Assembly: GCA_039619475.1 (NCBI GenBank)
Contig: CM077116.1
Coordinates: 100,175,164-100,239,163 of the forward strand
DNA from: Icerya purchasi
Lineage: Eukaryota; Arthropoda; Insecta; Hemiptera; Monophlebidae
Length of the DNA: 64,000 bases
Reading direction: 5' to 3'
Numbering within the stretch: the stretch's first letter is position 1; each line of letters begins with the position of its first letter. Position numbers and translations under genes: made by a program. Under the pieces are notes generated by a model. That model worked only from the letters and a program-made list of their open reading frames with translations. It had not been told where the DNA came from and did not search any database. Below are positions 1 to 10,473 of this stretch, one piece after another.

Positions 1-1110
1 ATTCTTTAAAATAATTTTGAACAAGTTGTTTTATATCATAATTACAGAGTCCGTTATTATTATTATAATTGCATCCTTGTAGGATATGAAAAACATCATC
101 TCTAAAATTACATATTACACAGTTGTCAGACTCAGATATCTTAAAAACATTAAAAAAATTTGGCGTATATTGATTATTTTTAAATCTATCTATTTTACTT
201 GGGAAAAATTGATACGTTATTCCATTATAATTATTCCATATTTCTTGAAATTTATTTATATAAAAAATATGTAAATTACAACTTCTTGCAATGTTGGGAC
301 TACTATTTTAAATTCTTTACAACTATATAACACGTTTTTTCTTTTATTAACTTTCAGTTTAGCATTGAATAATTTAAAATTGCGAATATGGAAATTTTCC
401 TTTTTTTTCATATTCTTATAACATCGCATATATATAAAAAAAAAAAAAAAAAAAGGTTTAAAAAATCGCTGCCCAAATTTAACAACAGCGATTTTATAGC
501 GAAACTAAGATTTGTAAATTCATAAATATTTCGTTACAATTTTTCCGTAATTGTTGCTCACTTGTGCTATATCGTGTGTTTTTGGTAGATACGGTTCATT
601 TCTATTAAACTTTGATTTATTTCCATTTTTCCTTTGTGAAGTCGTGATTTTTTTTTTTACAACTCGGCTCCACGTGCCTTTTCGTCACACATTTGCTCCC
701 GTTCTATATTTGTTGTCCCTCGGAAATCACCAGTGGCAGTTCTAATTCCGGTAATCCACGTGATACAACTCAAACATCTTCGTGTATCGTAATTTTGTGA
801 AAGAGAACATTTTTTCTTCGAATGAACGACGTAGGTTTTATTTTATGGATAACCGACATTTTAGGACTCTCTTTTTCTTCTACACATTGAAATCTTTTTG
901 CAAAAGTCCAATTTTAAAATTTAAAAATATGCGCTATATGATATTTGCCGAAAAGTTACTTTCGCCGATTAGCGCATATTAGAGATGTTTGAAGTTTTTC
1001 CAAGTTTACTTACAGCATTATTCATCGCGTGGTGAAAAGTATTTTTAATTTGCAGAAGAACAAGAATCTTAAATCGATTGCGGGTTTAAGAAAATGTTAT
1101 TGTTATGAGA
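1..1110. other. AT-rich interval without recognisable gene
   Basis: Only short ORFs (up to about 66 codons) with no family motif occur here, and an A-run lies at about 437-453. I see no TE protein signature, tRNA or inverted repeat. It reads as intergenic or intronic DNA to the left of the mariner insertion. Confidence 0.5.
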
Positions 1111-1112
1111 TA

Positions 1113-1143
1113 CGAGAGTGGCTTGAAAAGTTCCGAGCTTCGC
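1113..1143 (+). repeat. mariner 5' terminal inverted repeat
   Basis: This 31-bp terminus pairs with the reverse complement of 2280-2310 with four mismatches. It starts CGAGAGTGGCTTGAAAAG and directly follows TA. Confidence 0.88.
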
Positions 1144-1291
1144 CGAGAGATAGCGCTGCCGGAGTTAATTAATCGAGTACGTTGCGTAGTTCCATTCTTC
1201 ACAGCGTCACTGAACAAGTTTCAGCTTGTTTGAAAACGTATTATCAGTTTTATGATAGTTTTAAGTAGAGAATTTGTTTGTTACGTAAACA

Positions 1292-2245
1292 ATGGAAAAA
1301 ACCGAAATACGTTCTCCTTCAAAAACCACCGTTAAACGCTGGGTTACAGAATTTAAGATGGGTTGTACGAGCTCAGACAATGAACCACGCAGTAGACGCC
1401 TAATAAAAGCAACTGCACCACAAATCGTCGAAAAAATACACAGAATGGCGCTGGAAGATCGGCGCATCAAAATTAAAGAGTTAGCTGAAGGTGTAGGCAT
1501 ATCGTCTGAACGAGTGTATCATATTTTACACGTAGTTTTGAGCATGAACAAGCTTTGCGTAAGATGGGTGCCGCGTTTGCTCACACCTGAGCAAAAACAT
1601 CGTCGAAAAGACATCTCAGCTCAAAACTTTCAGTACTTTAATCGCAATACAGCCGAATTTTTGCGTCGATTTATAACTGTTGATGGAACTTGGGTTCACC
1701 ATTATACTTCAGAGTCCAAAGAACAGTCTAGGCAATGGTTTGTGAGAGATCAAGCATCTCCGAAGAAAACAAAGGTGATTTTGTCCTTCAACAAAGTTAT
1801 GGCGACGGTTTTCTGGAATGCACGCGGAATAATCTTCATCGACTATCTTGAAAAAGGTAAAACAATGAATGGACCATATTACGTGGCTCTGCTTAAGCGT
1901 TTAATCGAAGAAATAAAAAAAAAAAAAATGTCCACATTTGGCGAAGAAGAAAGTCCTTTTCCATCAAGACATGCGCCTGCTCACACCTCTGTGGTCGCGA
2001 TGGCAAAAATCAACGAATTAAGGTTCGAATTACTTCCGCATCCGCCCTATTCGCAAGATTTGGCACCGTGCGACTATTATCTATTCCCCAATGTGAAGAA
2101 ATGGCTCGGAGGAAAAAGATTTTTGCAAATGATGGATGAATATTTTCGAGACCTTCCTGAAGAAACCTACAAGGTCGGTATTAATAAACTTTCCGAGCGA
2201 TGGAGTAAATGTGTGAGCCTAAATGGAGACTATGTTGAGAAATAA
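1292..2245 (+). pseudogene. mariner transposase (317 codons open, catalytically broken)
   Basis: The open frame carries mariner hallmarks in order: a WVPRLLTPEQK linker motif (about residues 91-101), the first catalytic Asp in TVDGTW (codon 1682-1684), ATVFWNARGI, HPPYSQDLAPCDYYLFP with the third Asp (codon 2072-2074), and a C-terminal GDYVEK. After MEKTEIR the sequence jumps to STVKRWV-like residues (here SKTTVKRWV), so about 30 residues of the first DNA-binding helix-turn-helix are missing. After GGKRF a few residues are also lost. The second catalytic Asp is absent from this frame: an indel near the A-run 1915-1928 and a one-base loss after 1970 put about 14 codons out of frame. The GAC for that Asp survives at 1968-1970 in another frame. 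The protein would therefore be inactive. Confidence 0.9.
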
Positions 2246-2279
2246 TGCGTTGTTTTCATAAAAATATGTTTTTTTCATT

Positions 2280-2310
2280 GCGAGGCTCGCAACTTTTCAA
2301 ACCACCCTCG
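2280..2310 (-). repeat. mariner 3' terminal inverted repeat
   Basis: Reverse complement begins CGAGGGTGGTTTGAAAAG and matches the 5' terminus at 1113-1143. Confidence 0.88.
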
Positions 2311-2314
2311 AATA

Positions 2315-4389
2315 TGCTAGATAGCGAGTTTATTTATAATTGCTTTTTAGGTTGTGTTTATTTAAATTCTTTGTATTTTTCGCCAGTTGAGAAATCTTTC
2401 ACATCCGAGAAATGCTGTCATGGGAAATTTTTAGTTTATTTTAATTCTCACGCAGCGGCAAATTTTTAATCTTTCGGTTTTTTCCAAAGGATTTTTATGG
2501 AAAAATTCAGACGGATTTTACATTTAAATTGGCAACAAAAAAAAATGGAAAATTAAAAAACTTTTTCAAATTTTTATTTATCGTGATAATAAATAAGAGC
2601 TCAAAAATAAAAATTATCTCTGAATTCATTTAACTCTTCAATTTCAATATTATAAATTCGTTTCAAAATGTAATTTATATATATATATATCTTTTTTTAT
2701 CTACCGTTAATACATATTAGCCAGATTTACAGCGATCATCTGCAAATAAGTGTAAATTTCATTAAAACGTTGAAGATTTCTCAATATATTCTCGCGTTTC
2801 ATCGTATAAATACGAAGTGAATGGTGCTCGTATTCATTTTATTCCCGCTTCAAAGTTAATTTCCAGAATTAACGGTAGTATTTAAAATAGTGTAATAAAA
2901 TTTGACGATTAAAATTATTTCCAATTTCAAACATAACAGTCTAGTGACATACTGGAACGTGATAAATACCGGAACAGTACCTCGTTTTCTACCGCATGGT
3001 AACCACGCGTTATTTCTAATTATTGCAGACTACCGTAAATACGAGTTCCACTCTTCTCGTACAAAAAACCGTTCCATCAGTTTTACTTTCGGTTATTTAT
3101 TCGCTCGCCAACAGTCGTTTGTTGCCGTATAATTTGATGAGCTACGCAGACGTATTCAGTCGGTCGGTCGACAATATTTACGAATTATATCAAGAGCGGA
3201 TGAAGCAGTTGAATGTCTCTTCTAATTTCGGTAATTATTTATATTACTTCATCGATAATAGCCGGACATTAATTGCTTCTGAACGAACACTGATTTTAGA
3301 TTTTATTTAATCGCTTAATAGTTTCGGACGCAGTTATTTCCAGGTTCCGTTTACGCGCAAACAGTAATTATTATTCCCGAACGTACCATAAATATTACCT
3401 GATGTATATAGGTTAATTAGTGCCCCCCAATCCGTATACGTAATGCGACACTGTTTAATGGAGTTGCGAGAAAATATAAATATTTCAAACTTATCTTTAC
3501 GAAATTTTGAATCTAAATTTTACAGATAATTTTCGAAGCCAAGTGAAAACATTCTGCGCTTCAGTTGAAACATTCAAGAAAAGATGCAGTCAACACGATA
3601 ACAAAGAGTAAGCTAATTTTGAATGTTTAATCGATAAAATCGTACTTTTGTCCGTTTGTACGAAACGGAACATAGATGCAACAATTAGAAAAAGACAATT
3701 ATAAGAATTCGCGCACGGTGAATGTATCTGCGCAAAAAATTAACTATCGCAAACATCGCATACAATCTATATTAAAAGTGAGCCGCCCGTATCTTCGGCA
3801 AGAGGTACCGGCGACGAAGTTCAGAACTGTATTAGTCGAATTAAATTTGAATAGGTGTGTAATTAATGAAAAATGATATTTACTTATAGTCGCGAGAAAA
3901 TGGTATATGATTTTTCCGATTTTCGTTTTATTAAACAGCAACTTTCGTGTGTTATTTATTAATTTCTGTTTTACTATGATAATTTTACGTTTTCCATATT
4001 TCAAATTTCACTAAAGTTTGTCGCTTTGTTTTTTCATGTTTACCAAAAATTAAGATGAAAGCGATTATGTTTTAAGGTTGCCCTATCATCACTATGCGCA
4101 CATCACAGACAATTGTTTGGATTTTCTTGCGAGAATTATATTATTGCACGCATCTGTTTTCACGACACTCGCTACTTCCTTTAGAGTACTGCTTGCTTTT
4201 CGCCGTTATTTCTGGAACAGTTTTTTTATTTTCGAAACGTGTAAGTTTGATAGAGATTCTTTAAAAAAACATCTAATTACAAGTTTCGCTTGGAATACAA
4301 TTAATAATGTGCAAATCACAACAGTAAGAGTTCTTTTTCGTTGTAGTCGTGTTTCTCGCGTTCATTTTGTCTTCGTAAAAGATATTGCG
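2315..4389. other. AT-rich interval, no recognisable gene
   Basis: Short ORFs (for example 2902-3132, 3023-3310, 3676-3876 and 4078-4467) overlap one another and show no domain or family motif. A short TA microsatellite sits near 2678-2690. No RNA gene or TE terminus was recognised. Distal sequence might include the undefined 5' edge of the LINE that begins near 4.39 kb. Confidence 0.5.
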
Positions 4390-4397
4390 TTGTCGGG

Positions 4398-5600
4398 TTG
4401 TCTTGTAAAATATCCCGCTCACCGCCACCAGCGAGTCCGCTGGCTAGTACACCGAAACCGGATGTAAGCAAAACAACCATCGGTAGTAAGTACACAGCAG
4501 ACAAACCAGGTAAGACCCACAGTAACCACACAACACACTGTCACATCAGCCGGCTATCATCACAACTGCTGATAAGCATCAGTCGACCGCTGTAGATCCC
4601 CTTCCGTTCGTTCTAAACCAGAATAACGTGAATAACTCCGATAAAGACACAAACTTTCCGTCTACTTCAAATGCTGCAGAAACCGATAATAACCACGCTA
4701 ACAACAGACTACCATTGAGTGTATCATTCCCCGAATCAGTTAGATCAGCTAAAACGACCAGAAGTACATACGCGAAAAGAGTTATCGCCACTAATTACTT
4801 TCGACCACCCCTGGGACAAGCAAGGTCTTATATTTCCATACGTAGCCCCATGCTCCGCTCGCGACTATATAATCGCATTAAACGATAAAGTAGGCTGCTC
4901 AACCCCAATATCAGAGCAGGTTCAAAAATCAGTGAAGATAGAGTCGCAATTTTCCTTAAATCTGTCCAGGTTTAGGATACAGTTTTTGTTAACGGAGGGT
5001 CCATCGAACATTAATTTGGCCCAGAGAATAAAAAATCCCTCTAACAAACTTGTGATGTCCAACGCGCCTCCCCAACTATTCCCAACGATAAACCAAATCA
5101 TGGTATCTTCCATCTTAGCACTAAAACTTCTAACGTCTATCGCAATATTACGAGTAAACCCTTCCGACGACGAAGGAGACAGGTGCATATCGAGCACACG
5201 GCTGCATAGACATACCGGACTCGTTTCTTCTGAGTTTCAACGATCGAGACCATCAGATATTTTTTAATCTTGAAGATCATGCCTGCACCAGCTGTAAAAT
5301 CAGCAACAAAGTATTTGCAGAACAAACCGCCGAGATGGAACCACCAAAAGAATCCCACCCTAAAGAAAACAGTCACGCTTAAATTGATATATCGCAAGAT
5401 GCGAACGATTCTCCTCCAAAAAATACCTCACCACGAGAAGAAATGGACAGTTTTGGAGCCGTCCAACATCCGCTAAGCGACCTCATCCGCTCTCTCCAGT
5501 GAACTCGCCTGAAAAATTAGTGCGCGCCTTACACACTCCAGTCAGTGAATAAAAAAGCTTAATCTGGCCCTTCCAGATCATGAAGACCATGGAATTAACC
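4398..5600 (+). pseudogene. LINE-A ORF1 (gag-like RNA-binding protein), degraded
   Basis: Readable pieces in shifting frames resemble the ORF1 protein of I-clade LINEs. First comes a low-complexity SPPPASPLAS head, then GLIFPYVAPCSARDYIIAL near 4.83-4.88 kb (the conserved P-Y-V-x-G/P-C-T/S-x-R-D-Y-I stretch of these ORF1 proteins). Later pieces are ITSKPFRRRRRQVHIE (about 5.14-5.19 kb) and LEDHACTSCKISN (about 5.27-5.31 kb), the last in the position of the zinc-knuckle region. ORF1 proteins of this type bind the element RNA. Only scattered Cys/His residues remain, so individual knuckles cannot be drawn. Frame changes and stops prevent any full-length product. Confidence 0.6.
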
Positions 5601-5869
5601 CTGCACCTAACCCGTCGTAAGATTTATTTTTGCTCGAAATCCAACTTTCTAGCGAGGAAACTGTCAAAATCCAACCTGTCCAACCTACAGAGAATGGAGC
5701 AAGTGACAGCCCAAGTCAAGCATCTGTTCGACAATCATCAATCATCGTTTATAAGAGATTTTAATGGATTCAACAATTTTATCACTAACATCTTAACCAC
5801 CAAGAATTATATTAACTTCGCTAGGAACTTTACCAAAGACAAGGATAGTCTATTATACATGCCTGCCAA

Positions 5870-6345
5870 GGAGTCGCCATATTGGTAGAAAGCAGTTTCC
5901 CTTCCCAACAATTAATATTGAATACTACATTACAAGCGATAGCGGTTCAAGTTATAACTCCATAACTCCCCTTTTCCAGTGTAAATACTTACAACTGTTG
6001 CTTTCCTCCTTCCGCAAGGATTACCCAAAAGCGCAGTTAAATACCCTACTAGCTCAGATTGGGTACCCAATTCTTTTGATGGGCAATTTTAATGCCCATT
6101 CCCTAGTATGAAGATCCACACGATACAACGGTCATGGGACAGTAATCTCCGACTGCCTCTTGAACAGTAACCTTCTCCCCCCCCCCCCACACACGCGCAT
6201 TTCACTTTTTCCTATAATTCTTTCTCTACTTTAGACCTTGCTTTTGCATCTGCTGCAATATTCCCCTTTTTATCAAGTACCGTACATTAGGACCTTTGCT
6301 CTAGCGACCATTTCCAAATTTTCATCAGAGGAGAACCTACAGAAG
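5870..6345 (+). pseudogene. LINE-A apurinic-type endonuclease domain, degraded
   Basis: Two conserved blocks of the EEP-type endonuclease are visible. LLMGNFNAHSLV (about 6.08-6.11 kb) is the GDFNAH block with the first Asp changed to Asn. STLDLAFASAA followed by SSDHFQIFI (about 6.22-6.33 kb) is the LDL and SDH catalytic blocks. A C-run with a short frame break separates them. In living LINEs this domain nicks the target DNA to prime reverse transcription. The D-to-N change plus in-frame stops make this copy non-functional. Confidence 0.75.
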
Positions 6346-6479
6346 CTCACGAAAGCAATTAACACTGCCGCTGTAGCATCCATTCCATTAATAAGCAGGT
6401 ACCTTGGTGGTGCCTAGAGATTAACGCAGCCATTTCTGAGAGGAAGAAATCTCTCCGTAAGTTCAAGACTATCAAATTA

Positions 6480-7790
6480 CTCAGTAATCTAGTGGAATTC
6501 AAAAAGCGTAAAGCCATAGCGAGGTTACTTATCCGGACAAACAATTGCCAGTCCTGGATATCTTTTATCTCTTCTATTACAAAAGATACACCCAAAGCAA
6601 TTATGTGGATAAAAATTAAGTCTCTTAATGAAGCCTCGAACCATTCTTTCACTTCCGCCTTACTCATAAATAGCTCGCTGATCAAAGAAGAGTCTGACAT
6701 TGCGAGAGTCTTTGTGCTTCATTTCAAAAATGTCTCGTCATCCTCCTTGTATGATTCTTCTTTTGTGGCCCATAAACTAACCGTGGAACAACGGACAATA
6801 TATTTTAATTACGACGAAAATGATCCTTTAAATCTTTCTTTTGCAATCCATGAGTTAAATCATCAGCTAAACTACGTCATAAAGAATAGCGCAGCTGGAG
6901 TTGACTCCGTACATCCCTTTATGCTCAAACACCTTCCTACATCTGCTAGATTATTCCTGCTCGGCATCTACAACCAAATTTAGTCTTCTGGCTTTATCCC
7001 ACAATCCTTAAAAATAACTCTCCTTATCCCGATTGTCAAGTCGAACAAAGACCCCTTCCTCCCTCAAAGTTATAGAGCTATTTCGTTAATCTCAGTACCT
7101 TCTAAGATATCGAAGAAAATGGTGAACAGACGCCTCTATTTCTATCTTGAATCCAGAAAAATCCTTTCTCCTGTCCAAGCTCTGCACTCTTTCATCTTCT
7201 TAGCCTACAAAGGCAAATCCGAACAGCTCACAGCAGATCACAGCATCTATAATTTTTTGACATAGAAAACTCTTACGGCCGCATATGGCGATACGGAGTG
7301 CTTAAAAAGCTGAAGAACGCCGGAATTAGCGGTAATATGGGCAATTTTATCCAGAGCTTCCTCACTGATAGAGCTATTCAAGTGAGAATAAACTCTTCAG
7401 TATCTTCAACTTTTACGACTGAAAATGGAATTCCACGGGGTTCGCCTTTAGGCGTAACCTTGTTTATCCTTTATATAAACGATAGATCGCATAAGCCGTC
7501 GGTCAGTTTGTTCATTGATAACCTCAACATATCTATTCCCTCAAACTCCCCCATTAATGCGATGTCTGTCCTACAGTCAACGATCAATAGATTACAAAAC
7601 TGGACTGAAAAGAATGGCTTGGATTTCTCATCTTCAAAAACTACATCTGTCCAATTCTTAAAGAAGTGTCGTCCTATTTCCAATCCCGATATCACCCTCT
7701 ACCTAAAACAAATACTGATCCCATTCCTTCCTTCCGTAAAGTTCGTAACGTACGATGAGAGATTATCGTAGGTTCCACACAGATCTCTCC
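6480..7790 (+). pseudogene. LINE-A reverse transcriptase, degraded (YADD changed to FIDN)
   Basis: The first open piece (6492-6983) ends with NSAAGVDSVHPFMLKHLP, the RT fingers motif. It runs after a stop into PQSYRAISLISVPSKISKK (about 7.06-7.11 kb) and then a second open piece (7298-7771) with NGIPRGSPLGVTLFILYIND, the GxPQGS box. The catalytic YADD box reads FIDN in SLFIDNLNI (about 7.51-7.54 kb), so the second metal-binding Asp is lost. The expected first palm Asp region around 7.26-7.29 kb is disrupted. Downstream, LRIILGAHRTPPSLDVCAL (about 7.98-8.04 kb) is the thumb-like segment and is shared with LINE-A copy 2. Confidence 0.85.
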
Positions 7791-8109
7791 TTAAGAGTAA
7801 TTGCATAAAATCCGAGTCCATCTTGAAATGTTTATCCAACCACAAGTACAGTATAGATCTGAAACTGCTGCTATCGGTATATAAAACCTTTATTTTAAAT
7901 AAATTGTCATGATGTTGCCAGGCGTATTCCTCTGATAATAAAACACTTCTAAAATCTATCGATCCAATCTATAATATTTCTTTACGTATCATACTTGGGG
8001 CGCACCGGACTCCTCCTTCGTTGGACGTTTGTGCTTTGGCGGGCCTTCCTCCTTTATCTATTATTCACGATTATCTCACCTTTCGCGATTCCTTTTGTTA
8101 TTCCTTACC

Positions 8110-8515
8110 ATAAGCCTAGTTGCTAGAGCGCTTGACTTCCGATATGGAGGTTACGGGTTCGATCCCGAGCGACGACGAACTTATTACAAGAATAATTAAA
8201 TAAATAAATAAATAATCGCTAATAATCACGTGGCAGGCAATGGCAAACCACCACGTTCAACATCATATGCGCGCTAGGTCAGTACACAGCAGACACACAC
8301 GGGACTGCACTAGTGGCGCGATAACAAGCGGCTACTATCAGTTCCGAATGTAGTCTTCTTGCGTGTATACACCTGCGTTGCATATAATAATTGCTATGAG
8401 CGCTGCCTATTCTGTACAACTAGAATGAACGAATAGGTAGTCACGACGCTTGAATTCGAGCAATACGACTGTTACATACACCATACCAATGTTCCACCAG
8501 TAATTCCCGAATCCT
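8110..8515 (+). mobile_element. tRNA-derived SINE inserted in LINE-A
   Basis: A pol III type 2 promoter is readable: box A-like AAGCCTAGTTGCTAGAGCG (8112-8130) and a consensus box B GGTTCGATCCC (8156-8166), spaced as in a tRNA. It is followed by a (TAAA)n-like stretch (about 8199-8215) and a non-tRNA body with GGCAGGCAATGGCAAACCACC (8230 onward; given in part). LINE-A coding sequence stops at about 8110 and resumes at about 8515, so this is an insertion. Flanking TATTCCTTACC and TATTCCCATCC might be a decayed target duplication, but that is weak. The right edge is approximate. SINEs are transcribed by pol III and moved by LINE machinery. Confidence 0.75.
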
Positions 8516-8785
8516 ATTCCCATCCTTTCCTGGCGATCCATTGGTCGAGGCTTTAACTTTTCTTTCTAAGGTAGGCATAAATTGGAGCGATCACCATGTT
8601 AATCCGACCACTACAGCGTCCTGGAATCATGTTCCGACATCGATAAACTTAACCCTAGTAGATTCGTTAAGAACATCTAACTTTTCTATATCAATGTCTC
8701 TCAAGTAGTATTAAATAAACTCGCCAAAGCGAGTCCCACTAATTCTCCTTCACCAACTGCATGCGCTCATGAAATTGGAGGCGCA

Positions 8786-9268
8786 ATGTACACCGAGCGC
8801 CTGAACGACTACTGTTCTGTTTTAGAGGCAGAAATGTTCGGGATTCTTCTTTGTCTTGAGACATATTTTTCCAGCCCAGCGTCTCAAAATGACCTTCTTA
8901 TTACAGACTCACTTCAGTCTATCAAAGCCATCCAGAAGAGCCCAGCCAGTTGCAACTCTCTACTAATTAAAATAAAAAACCCGCTATTCGAACTTTCACA
9001 ATCCGAAGTATATGTCACATTCTTATGGATTCCTGGCCATGTTGGGGTTCCTGGTAATGAACGAGTTGACTTGGCTGCTAAGGCAATTCCATCTAGCCCG
9101 ATGCCGTTCAACGCTGTACTGCCTCGATTAGGACCACCAGTCTTTCTAATAATGCACTTTTCTGGAGCAAAACTATGGTTAGAACAAACGACCTGGCTCA
9201 GATCCATAAAGTCGAACACCGACCCATCTCACGTAGAAATTTCTCGATTCTTTCAAAACTGCGTCTAG
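8786..9268 (+). pseudogene. LINE-A RNase H domain
   Basis: An open frame of 160 codons. Its RNase H signatures are LEAEMFGILLCLE (catalytic Glu), LLITDSLQSIKAI (catalytic Asp) and FLWIPGHVGVPGNERVDLAA (His and last Asp of the active site). The first Asp block (TDGS) should lie just upstream of the start and is broken. The domain removes the RNA strand during or after reverse transcription and is diagnostic of I-type LINE clades. Downstream, CNECRCRNSPEH (about 9.49-9.53 kb) is the C-terminal Cys/His motif shared by these elements, then comes the poly(A). The start codon is arbitrary, because this was part of one long ORF2. Confidence 0.88.
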
Positions 9269-9832
9269 AGCACACTGCACTGTCACACAGCTACGTCTTT
9301 GAAGGAGCTCCCCTACGTCTTCCTGTCCTCTTTGCGGGTTCATGACCTCTCCAACCGTAGAGCATCATCTGCTAAAATAATGCCGGCATACTTCCCGTAT
9401 TTGTAGCTATACCTCACCTCACCGTCTGTTGTCGAACCATCCGGACTTTGAATTTTGCAGCATCCAACAGACTGCACCGCCTTCTGTAACTTGCAATGAG
9501 TGTAGGTGCCGTAATAGCCCAGAACATAGGGCGCCTAGATTTATATTTGTAAATTAAAAAAAAAAAAATAAAGTTGTAAACCGGTTCAGAAAAAATTAAT
9601 TTGACCGGCAGTATTCCATAGTTTGGAATTTATGAGAAATTAAAAGCTGCTCAGTCGGAACAATGCTGCCGCATTGCATCTTGTCTGAACTTTTAACTTT
9701 CTTAAAGAAAAGCCGCCTATTTAACATTCTGACTGGATAAAGTAAATCAGTGATCATTTATACTTTAATGCGAAATTTTGTAACATGCCGAATTTAACCA
9801 GTCCAACGTTATTGCGCTTATATCGTAAATGA

Positions 9833-10462
9833 ACGGAATCGAAGGAAATCAGTTACTTGACACTCATTCGCTCGATTATATTCCTCTTCTGGTAGGTTTC
9901 TCCGTGTTTTCTCAGCTTCCAATATTACCCTTCTGTCTGCAGCTGCTCATTCCAGACTATAGTTTAACTTCTACGTCTCCTCATTCTCCAACCCGAACTC
10001 ATTTTTCTTGTCTATTCAACCTTCCCTTCCACGCTTCCCCTGGTTTATTAACTTTCCTTCTATGTGCCGTTTCAACCTCTCTGCGATTTTCCGCCTGCGT
10101 TTTGGGCATAGTTTGCTCCCTTCCTCGCTGTTCAGTTATTCTCTCATGCCTTTTCCTTATTGTCCAATGCACTCTCTCGGCAATCAAATTATTTGTGATC
10201 TCGATCATATAATGTTCAGTTGTTCGTAATTATCAACTGAACAAGCTTCTTTTTATTCCTTCCTCGTACAAACCGGTATTCCCGCTCCATACTATGCTTC
10301 ATTCATTCTCTCCCTTAGTTCTCTTTCGGTTATTCTAGCTCTTGATTCCTTCCTGTTGGCTATCTCTGATCGTGTAAGGATCTGAGCTCTCTTATCTCTC
10401 TGTTCAATTGTTCTTGCGTCAATGTCCATGTTGACGAACCCATAAAAAAAAAAAAAAAAAAA
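9833..10462 (+). mobile_element. LINE-B fragment 1: 5'-truncated 3' end with 11-bp target-site duplication
   Basis: The fragment starts inside RNase H at the GIxGNE block (here NGIEGNQLLD). It continues through a CPMHSLG...CDLDHIMFSC zinc-like motif (about 10.15-10.22 kb) to a 3' untranslated region and an A-run (10444-10463). It is flanked by the direct repeat ATCGTAAATGA at 9822-9832 and 10463-10473, which is perfect. That is the footprint of target-primed reverse transcription. Frame shifts split the coding part. The Cys/His motif matches LINE-B at 36.8-37.1 kb (CPLH...CDPDHVLFEC), which fixes the family. Confidence 0.87.
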
Positions 10463-10473
10463 ATCGTAAATGA

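Larger units (their letters stand above)
1113..2310 (+). mobile_element. mariner (Tc1/mariner, DD34D) DNA transposon, defective
   Basis: A 1,198-bp element bounded by 31-bp terminal inverted repeats that agree at 27 of 31 positions (1113-1143 and 2280-2310). The left end abuts a TA dinucleotide (1111-1112), the expected mariner target. On the right a TA lies two bases beyond the repeat, so that edge is slightly eroded. It contains one transposase ORF on the + strand. Length is close to the usual 1.3 kb, the shortfall being mainly a deletion in the N-terminal coding region. Target joining at TA and cut-and-paste movement are family knowledge. The coding damage suggests it can no longer move on its own, though its ends could still be mobilised in trans. 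Confidence 0.92.
4390..9568 (+). mobile_element. LINE-A copy 1: near full-length I-clade non-LTR retrotransposon with SINE insertion
   Basis: Domain order is ORF1 (gag-like), AP-endonuclease, reverse transcriptase, RNase H, C-terminal Cys/His motif and poly(A) (9556-9568). This is the plan of I-clade LINEs. Total span is about 5.2 kb, or about 4.8 kb after subtracting the SINE at about 8.1-8.5 kb. Many stops and frameshifts make it a dead copy. The 5' edge is approximate: it is where a Pro/Ser/Thr-rich reading frame typical of LINE ORF1 N-termini begins. I could not find a convincing target-site duplication. Two further copies of the same family occur on the reverse strand (about 28.2-29.6 kb and 31.8-32.2 kb), identified by the shared RNase H stretch YCSVLEAE. 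Confidence 0.85.

Noticed and set aside
437..453. A-run as the poly(A) of a LINE or SINE
   Set aside because: No coding or SINE-like sequence precedes it and no duplication flanks it.
2902..3310. Overlapping ORFs of 76 and 95 codons as a possible small gene
   Set aside because: No splice-site or domain evidence; length is within chance for this sequence.
4078..4467. 129-codon forward ORF
   Set aside because: No family motif, overlaps other equally long ORFs, and runs into LINE-A ORF1 sequence in a different frame.
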